A stretch of DNA of 64,000 nucleotides from the NCBI RefSeq assembly GCF_016649425.1, contig NZ_JADRCR010000007.1, positions 62,001 through 126,000 on the forward strand. Direction: 5' to 3'. Each line of letters begins with the position of its first letter. Position 1 is the stretch's first letter. The position numbers and the translations under genes were made by a program. Of the stretch, positions 40,035-47,900 are shown piece after piece. Source of the DNA: Limnobaculum allomyrinae. Lineage in GTDB: Bacteria; Pseudomonadota; Gammaproteobacteria; Enterobacterales; Enterobacteriaceae. The notes beneath the pieces are model-generated. The model worked only from the letters and a program-made list of their open reading frames with translations. It was not told where the DNA came from and ran no database searches.

Positions 40035-40400
40035 TTAAGTCCACTCCAAATAGCCATCTTCAAGTATCCAGACTGCTCCCCCAGGGCAAGACTCATCAAA
40101 AAACCAAAGACCATTTTCTATTTCTTCTTCTGTTTTTGGGAATGAAAGCTTGAAGCATTTAACTTGTTCACTGACAGTTCCTTTAAGAAAGGAGCCATGT
40201 TTAGCTAGTTTTATTCTTCCTGCTTTTAATAACTTTTCTAAAAACCAGAAGAAGATTGCTTTTCTCTTCAGAAAAGGAAAATCCTCATATTCAGTATGGA
40301 TAGATGAAAGAAGAAACAGAGCTATGTAAGCACATAACCCATTTAAAGCTTGGGTTTCTGCATATTTCAGAATAGTTTTATATTCGTTATCAGTTACCAT
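40035..40400 (-). CDS. DUF596-like protein, probable orphan CDI immunity gene
   Basis: A 121-residue ORF beginning MVTDNEYKTILKYAE and ending GGAVWILEDGYLEWT. That end and the spacing recall DUF596 proteins, which occur beside large TPS exoproteins in Neisseria and Pasteurellaceae; the link is from memory and needs a profile search. It is AT-rich and rich in Phe/Trp/Lys, with no signal peptide. The position downstream of cdiI, in the same orientation, is where displaced immunity genes from older cdiA-CT/cdiI modules accumulate. No matching toxin fragment is visible beside it. Confidence 0.55.
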   Translation of the reverse strand: MVTDNEYKTILKYAETQALNGLCAYIALFLLSSIHTEYEDFPFLKRKAIFFWFLEKLLKAGRIKLAKHGSFLKGTVSEQVKCFKLSFPKTEEEIENGLWFFDESCPGGAVWILEDGYLEWT

Positions 40401-40429
40401 TTGATTTTATTACTATTTATTGGCACTTT

Positions 40430-40601
40430 ATGACCCACTATTACACTGTGGTATATGCTCCACATGATCACCTATTACAGCCACACACCTAGTCTGCACC
40501 TCAAAGGCGACTGGTTGGAAGAAGCGGGGTTTGGGACAGATACGCCGCTGACTGTGGCCGTTGAGCAAGGGCAACTGGTGATCCGCACTGTGGCTGTATG
40601 A
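40430..40601 (+). pseudogene. SymE-like toxin gene, frameshifted
   Basis: The ATG at 40430 opens MTHYYTVVYAPHDH, a typical SymE-type start, but that frame ends at 40492. The rest of the domain continues one frame over (PSLHLKGDWLEEAGF, then TPLTVAVEQGQLVIRTVAV) to the stop at 40601. A one-base indel between about 40463 and 40492 would restore a protein of about 56 residues. From the internal ATG at 40464 a 45-residue product is still possible. SymE-like genes often lie next to CDI and Rhs loci. Confidence 0.65.
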
Positions 40602-40623
40602 CAGGTAAAAATCCCCGCCAACT

Positions 40624-40668
40624 TGAACTGCACCTTACTCAGTTGGGTGTCCAACTTTTGGGGTGCAT
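40624..40668. mobile_element. Possible solitary IS3-family end
   Basis: On the minus strand the sequence TGCACCCCAAAAGTTGGACA, then CCCAACTGAG, recalls the terminal repeats of IS3/IS150-type elements. It also contains its own short inverted repeat (TGCACC and GGTGCA). No transposase ORF adjoins it, so it would be a remnant only. Confidence 0.3.
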
Positions 40669-40701
40669 TTCAAATGTTGAGGAGCTATCTAAAGTTATTC
40701 A

Positions 40702-41061
40702 CTATAATGTTAAATTACTTACATCAACACTACTGATAACCCATTTATTATCAGACATATACTGAATAAAATCTGGAGGTAATAACACTCCATAATTACT
40801 CACATAGTATGCAAGATCACTTGGCCAAGCCCATACCCCATCAGTTTGTATAGTTAGTGTTCCTATAAATTTTTGCTCATCAGATAACACATCGGTAACC
40901 ACAGTTGGAGCAATCATCAAAAAATGTCCATTATTAAGATAGCCAGCCACCTTGAGGGAATCGGCTAATATACCTCGATTAACCAATGCAATTAAAGACT
41001 CACCGTTATCATCACCATGAGATAGTTCTTTAAAAAAGCCCACCTTCTTCAGTTTTTTCAT
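40702..41061 (-). CDS. cdiI: Predicted CDI immunity protein
   Basis: Predicted cytoplasmic antidote to the toxin at the CdiA C-terminus. The start ATG at 41061 overlaps the cdiA stop in ATGA, the usual coupled junction of cdiA-cdiI. The 119-residue product (MKKLKKVGFFKEL to VSNLTL) has no signal peptide or membrane helix, is Trp/Tyr-rich (GVWAWPSDLAYYV) and belongs to no family that I recognise. It is AT-rich like the toxin-coding end of cdiA, which suggests they travelled together. The longer in-frame start at 41094 would overlap cdiA by a further 33 bases and is less likely. Confidence 0.75.
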   Translation of the reverse strand: MKKLKKVGFFKELSHGDDNGESLIALVNRGILADSLKVAGYLNNGHFLMIAPTVVTDVLSDEQKFIGTLTIQTDGVWAWPSDLAYYVSNYGVLLPPDFIQYMSDNKWVISSVDVSNLTL

Positions 41062-41906
41062 TTTCCACCTGAATGAGGAGTAAAAGTATTCCAAGTACCT
41101 GTATTTGATGTAGCGGTATTTCCAATAGTCATCGCTCCATTAGGATGAATCCAAACAGTGTTACTAGGAGCTACAACAGTTACACCTAACTTATTCGATA
41201 AATTCTGAGCCGCCCCTGTAGAACAAGCTCCCGTATTACATGAAATTAAGCGAATTGACTCGCCAGTATAACCATTCTTCTTAATGAATGTAGCAAGGGA
41301 TCTCTGATCCAAGTTAATCCATTTCCCATCACGAAGTACCAAAAAACCCTTAGTTGTACCATGAACAACCACATCGAAATAACCCTCTTGCGGCTTTATC
41401 CAAGTGGTTGCTTTAGATAAAGGATCTCCTTTCCCGATGAGGCTAGTACCTGCAGGAACAGCTTCAGACACACCTTTCACAGACTTGCTTTCAACAATCT
41501 TCTGAGCTAGAACTCCACCAATTGTCTGACCGCCAGCTAATATCAATACTGTTGAACCTGATTGTATCAACTGCCAACCTTTCTGGTTCGAACAAGCCTC
41601 CCAGCCCATTCCCATGCAATCTATCGCATAGTTATAGGTTTCGATACCCAGCCCTTCCTTATAAGTATTTGCAGCATCGGCGCCAATCTGGGCAGCAAGT
41701 GCATCATATCCAGTTGCGCCACCTACCTCATCAAGGGTCTTATTAACACAAGATTTATCACCGGCTTTCAGGCAATCACTAAATTCATCAATATTCTTAT
41801 TTGAAGTAGCGACTATCTCCTTAATAACACCGGCACGACAATCTCCATCACTTCCACAGGCAGCCAATTTATTCGCGAACTCTTGCGGCTCTTTATTCTT
41901 CAGCGA
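41058..41906 (-). other. CdiA-CT: entry domain plus unrecognised toxin domain
   Basis: The region after VENN. First come three cysteine pairs (CGSDGDC, CLKAGDKSC, CMGMGWEAC) and a hydrophobic stretch (STVLILAGGQTIGGVLA), as in entry domains that use inner-membrane proteins. Then, after about residue 3110, a compact domain has VVVHGTTKG (His3162) and RLISCNTGA (Cys3203), followed by AAQNLSNKLGVTVVAPSNTVW. The spacing of His and Cys, each after a hydrophobic strand, resembles clan CD cysteine peptidases (caspase, C80). That assignment is inference, and the enzymatic activity is unknown. Confidence 0.6.
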
Positions 41907-44900
41907 GTTATTCTCAACCTCAACCCGCGCCGCATTCCCCCCACTGGCAATCGACAACCCATCCCCGCCTGCCGCACCACCAGCCGCCGAGCCCAGCATT
42001 ACCACCAGATTACTGATAAGCATCTTCTCATCGCCCACCAGCTCTGAGGCTTTCTTGCCGTAGAACGCCATCGCTAAAGTATCAGAACTCGCCGCAGCAA
42101 CCAATCCACCTGCAGCTGCCGCGCCAGGGTTTGCACCCTGAGCGGAAGCTAATGCACCGGAAACAATAGCGTGTAATGCAACCCGTGCCGCTTCACGCGC
42201 ACCTTCATTACCCTCACCGTTGGTCGCATCTTTAACCAATGCCGCCATATAAGGCGCTGAACCCGCAGCAAGCCCTCCGGTAACATTACCGCCCAATATC
42301 CCTGCCAGTAACCCGGTTGCTGCCGAACTGTGAGTCCAGAACTCACTGCCGACACCATACTCTTTATCGACATTCTGATACGCCTCAGACTTAATGATCC
42401 TGTCATTGATTTGCGCCTCAGATAAACCATTCAGCTCACCGTTAGCCGCCATCTCAGACCGAACCTGCTTTTTAGCCTCGTTCAGCTTGCTTTGTTTATA
42501 GGCATCCATCGCCTGAGTACCCAGAGCCACCGCCTCTTTCTGGATATCCAGCTTGTCCTTAATCTTATCCTTATCGAAGTTATTATCTAACGCATGGTGA
42601 GCGTTATCCGTATCTCGGCTCAGGTCAGCAATATCCTGCTGCTGATTATCCTTATCACGAATAACAATATCCCCGACGGCAATCGCACTGTGAGTGGTGC
42701 TGCTGTCCTTATCCGACACTTTACCTATCGGAGTGGTTGGCATTGCCGGCGCATAGCCCTGATAGCTGTCACTGTCGCCATCGTAGCGGGTTCCTGCCGA
42801 TACGCTGATACCGTATTGCTTACCTTCTGATTCGGCTTTGTTTTCAATATCCGTCCAGCCCAGTGTTCCGGTACTGAGGCGGTTTTTATCCGCATCCGCT
42901 TCAGAGGCAATCACCGCCCCGTCTAACTGTGTATGATTCCCCACATTGATATCAAAACCACCGGAACCAGCGAAAATACCGCTCTGATCGCGTACCGCAT
43001 CATAATCATTGGTGATTTTCTCACCGCTGAAGTTAGCACTTCCCTGACCACCCGGAGCTCCCCAACAAAGTGGCGGAACGCAGATACTGGCACTAAAACC
43101 ACCCGAATTTTGCTTGCTGTCATAATCGGCAGTGTCCTGCAAACTACTTATCGTCAGGTCACGTCCCACATTGGCTATCACCCGGTCACCAGAGACTTCC
43201 GCCCCCTGAAGGGTGGTATCCCGACCGCTGGTGATACTTAACGTCTCATCCGCATGAACCTGACTATTGTGGTTAACCAGCGAACTGCCATTCTCTTTGC
43301 CCTTGTACTGGCTGGCACCCAGTTCAATGGTAAATCCATTCTGTGAACCGCCAACCCCGGCGCCAATACCAATACTCTGCTGATTACCTGAGTTGCTGCT
43401 TTCCAGCTTATCTTTGTCCTGCGCCGCCGTCAGAATGATGTCCTGACCCGCATTAAGAATGACGTTCTTACCATGAATATCCACGCCCTTACCGCGAATA
43501 TCTTCCGTGGCGTTAATACTCACCGTCTCTCCGGCTTGTAGCATGCTTCCCTGTTGCTGCTGACTTTCATATTTCTCTTGCTGTTTTGAACTGCCCGCTG
43601 AAGCACTCACCGTCACCTTCACCGCCGACGGATTCATATCCGACTGAATGGTCTGGGAGCCGATATTCAGCGCCGCCTGAGCACCATAAATTGCCGTCAG
43701 CCTTGGGTCTCTGCCATCTTCCGCTGAGCGGGCCGCCTTCTCTACGGCCTGAGCGGCCGCAACGGCATAGCCTGAGGTGGAAGCAGTGACACCATACTGC
43801 GTGGAGCTGGAGCTGTACTCATGCAGCGAGTTGTCCTCACTGACATCCATCAGCACATTTTTGCCACTCAGATTAATCGACTTACCGGCGCTGACATCAG
43901 CACCGTTTAACACCACATCCTGACCGGCCTGCAGCGTGATGTTCCCACTACCGGAGGTTAGCTGGCTGCGAACCGTGCTCTGCTGAGTGCTTTGATCAAG
44001 CTTTGAGTAACTGTCTTTACGCCAGCCTGCGGTACCGCTGTAACCATCACCACCCAGCTCCCCAATGGTGGTACTGCTGCCGCTTTCATATTCCCGTACC
44101 GTATTACTGCCTGAGCTGACCCGGATATCCCCCTGCTTAGCCACCAGTATCAAATCATTGACGGAGGTCAGCGCACTGCCGGCAATATCAATGCTGCCCT
44201 CTTTGCTGTTGATATAGATATCCTGACCTGTCAGAACCGATGGATTCTGGGCGGTAACCTGTTTATCACCTTTGCTTTGTGACTTGTCATAGCCAACTGG
44301 TAATACGCCGGAACCATGATTTGGCCCACCGCCAACACCACGAATGACAGAACCTGCGGTTGGCATGGCATCCGTCACACTCCAACTGCTGCTTTTCGAC
44401 TGACTGGTGCTGTTCTGGCTGTCGGTTGACGGTACGATAACCACATCACGACTGGCATCAATAATGATGGATTCTCCAGCCCCCAATTGGCTACCGCTAA
44501 TCAGCACATCACCATTCGTCAGTTTACCGTCCGCGATGCGGCTACCATTTCCTGTGGCATTAAGCTGAATATTTCCTGCCGCACTCAAATTACTGCCGCT
44601 CTGGTATTCTCCATAGCTCGTGGTTTCACTGTAGCTGGAAGAACGCCCGTAACTTACCGGCAGCTGCGTCGGACTGAATAAATCAGCCACTGTCGCACCG
44701 GTTTCATTTAACAGATTTTTGGTTTTTTGTACGCCGCCATCATTTGAGTTAATGATATCCCGGTAGTTACGTACGCTATTAATCAGCGGGTCTGAAACAG
44801 AAATACCCACGCCGCTACTTTTCGAGGACTGGGTGACTTTCTCATTCACCACATCACGCCCTGGCTTAATCACGATATCCTGAGCGGTAATATCGATATG

Positions 44901-47900
44901 CCCGGTGGCACGCGTGGTATCACCGATAGCACGTCCGGCAACCATATCGCTGCCGCTGATAGTCGCGGTATTACCGGCGGAAATAATGACATTACCGCCG
45001 GAAGTCCCTATCAGGCTACGTGCGTCACTTTGATTCACTTCTGCGCCATCATAAGTTGACTTGCTCGACTGGGAACCAATACTCACCCCCAGGCTGCCGT
45101 TACTCATTACCCCGCTCTTTTTCACTTCCTTCAGGCGATAGGTGGATTGTTCCTCGGTTGCGGCAACAACATTCACGTTATTACCGGCCGCCAGCACCAC
45201 ATTACCTTCACCAACAACAGAGGAGCCTTCAACCTTCAGGTCATGACCCGCAGACAGCGTGACTTTATCACCGCTTAACAATGAACCTTTTTCATGAGTG
45301 GCATAGTCCTGCTCAATGGTATGGGTGGTCTTTTTGGAGAGCGTCTTTTTCTTAACCGTGGTCTTTTCAGCAAAGTGGTAATCACTTTCGGTGGCGCTGG
45401 TAACGTTGATGTCATTACCGGCATACACGCCGAGATTGCCATCAGCCTGAACGTTCGCCGCTTTCAGGTTAGCATCATGACCCGCGGCAATTTGCACGTT
45501 TCCACCGCTGATAATGTCAGTTCCCTGCTGGCGCACAGACTCATCGACATTTTTAGCGCGTTTACCGTAGCTCTCCTGATAAACCCGACTCTCTGCCGTA
45601 GTCAGATTCACGTCACGGCCGGCACCCAGTAAAACCGAGTCTTCCGCGATAATTTCTGCGGCCTGAGCATTAATGTCCCTGTCCGCAGCCATACTCAGAC
45701 CACCACCGCTCACCAGTGAGCTACTTAATGCCCCCTGCACTTCGGTTTTATTCTTACCCACCTGAGTCGACTGGCTCTGCTGAGCAGCCAGAATATTAAT
45801 ATCCTGCCCGGCACTCAGCGTAAGTGGCCCTTTTTCGGTGGTGACTTCAGACGCAGTAAGCTCAATATTTTTACCGGCATACAGGCTCAATGAACCTTCA
45901 GACTGAATGGAGGCGATATTACCCACATCGGTTTGTGAGAAAGCTAAGGTTTGATTTCTTCCATTTTGACCTGAAACCGACCACTGCTGTGTCTCGGTGC
46001 GATTAATGATGCTACCATCCAGGCTCTCCAGCGCCACTTGCTGACCACCAATGGTGGAACCGATATTGTTAATATCGTCCATCGCAAACATTGACACATA
46101 ACCACCTGCTTTTATTTGCCCGGCATTAATATTGTCAATGGTGCTCCAGCTGTCGATAAACAGGGAGTTATCCGCCAGAATACTGCCGTTGCTGTTAATT
46201 AAGCGACCGGCTTCCAGCTCAACATGTCCGCCCTTAATCACACTGCCAGAAACCGCAGTAACATCGTTTTTAGCCAGATACAGTTTTGGTGCCAGAACGG
46301 TTTGACCCTGAATGGTCATTGGCTCCCACCAGACCATACTCTTATCTAACCGGGCAATTTGTTCCGCCGTCAGACTCACACCAAACGTTAACCCCAGAGA
46401 ACCATAGGCTTGTGCTGCGTTATCAATCAGATACTGCATTTGTGACAGGTCAGAGCCAATACCATTGATATAACGGCTACCGGTCTGCTTCAGCATGGCA
46501 TCGCTGATATAGCGGGTATCAAACGCGGCGTCTCCGAGGAAACGATAGTCATAATCCGGATTCAGATTCAAACGGTCAAGAAAATAGGCGGAGCCAATAA
46601 ACCTGTTTTTATCGGTAAAGCGGCTGTCGGTTTCATGCGGGGCAGAACCCGGCCGCATGCCTAACATGCCGTACAAATCATTAAACAGACTGGTGTCCAG
46701 ATGCCCCATTCCCCCCATCTCTCCTACCCCGCCTAAACCATTCAGTTTAGGGTTAATGGTGATCAGGTAAGGGCTGTCCGGATTCTGGCTGGTGATAAAC
46801 AGACCATTCTGGCCATTGGGTAATGAAATATCACCAAAGCCACTGAGGGTTGGTGCTGCCAGCGAATGGCTGATATTACCCGCATTGGCTACCGTAGTGG
46901 TATTACTAATGTCATTATCGAAGGTGGCGTAGAGATCGCCGCCGGCTTGGATGGTGGAATTATACAGACCAGAGTCTTCTGTATATTCGAAACGACGTCC
47001 ACCGTTAGCAATATAAGTGATATATCGATTATCCAGCGTCTGCTCATAATAACTGTCATATCCCATCTTTAAAAAATAGAAATAATAATTACCATTTGGA
47101 TATTGTCGAAGCTGCACTTTGCTTTCAGGTAATAACGCCCAGTCATTAGGAACACTCGATAACGGATACTCATAGGTCTGGTATTGCGTTACTGAGCCAT
47201 CAAACCAAGACTGATTATTTAAACTTCCACCTGATAAAAATGCATCACGCGAAGCTAAAATATGACTGGCTCGATTATCTAATTTTCCAGCTGATATAAA
47301 TAGATCACGGCCTGATGATATTTTTGCTGCTTTACCATCACTATTAACCTTAACTGATGAGATGGTAACAGCCAATTCTTTTTCAGTATGCCCCTGTAGT
47401 GGAACAGCATAATAATAATCCTTATCATTAAACCCGCCATTCCCGTTTGAACTAGCGTTGTCGTTATAATGATAAACAACTAATTCGTCTAAATTGAGCT
47501 CTATTAATGGAATATCCGCCTGTATATCCGTTAACCATGAATATTCTTTCGTTAAATCCTGCTCAGTTTCAACAACAGACAATCCATATTGCTCATTCAG
47601 CAAATGCCCGGTATTAATCGTAATATCACCGTCATAAGTTTCAATCGTCCCCGAGCTGTTCAGCACCAGACTGTTGGCATTCCCCGCCGCGTCCTTTTGC
47701 ATCCACAGGCTATTGCCTGCCAGAATGTCTCCTTTCAGGTTGCTAATGGTGTCAGCAAACAGTCGCATATCCCCTGCGGCATACAGCAGAGAACTGTTAG
47801 TAATATTGTTAACCGCGCTCAACAGTAAATCACCACCCGCACCGGTAAAACCGCTGTGTACAATAGAGTTCTGGCTGGTTATCTCAATATTGCCGCCGGA

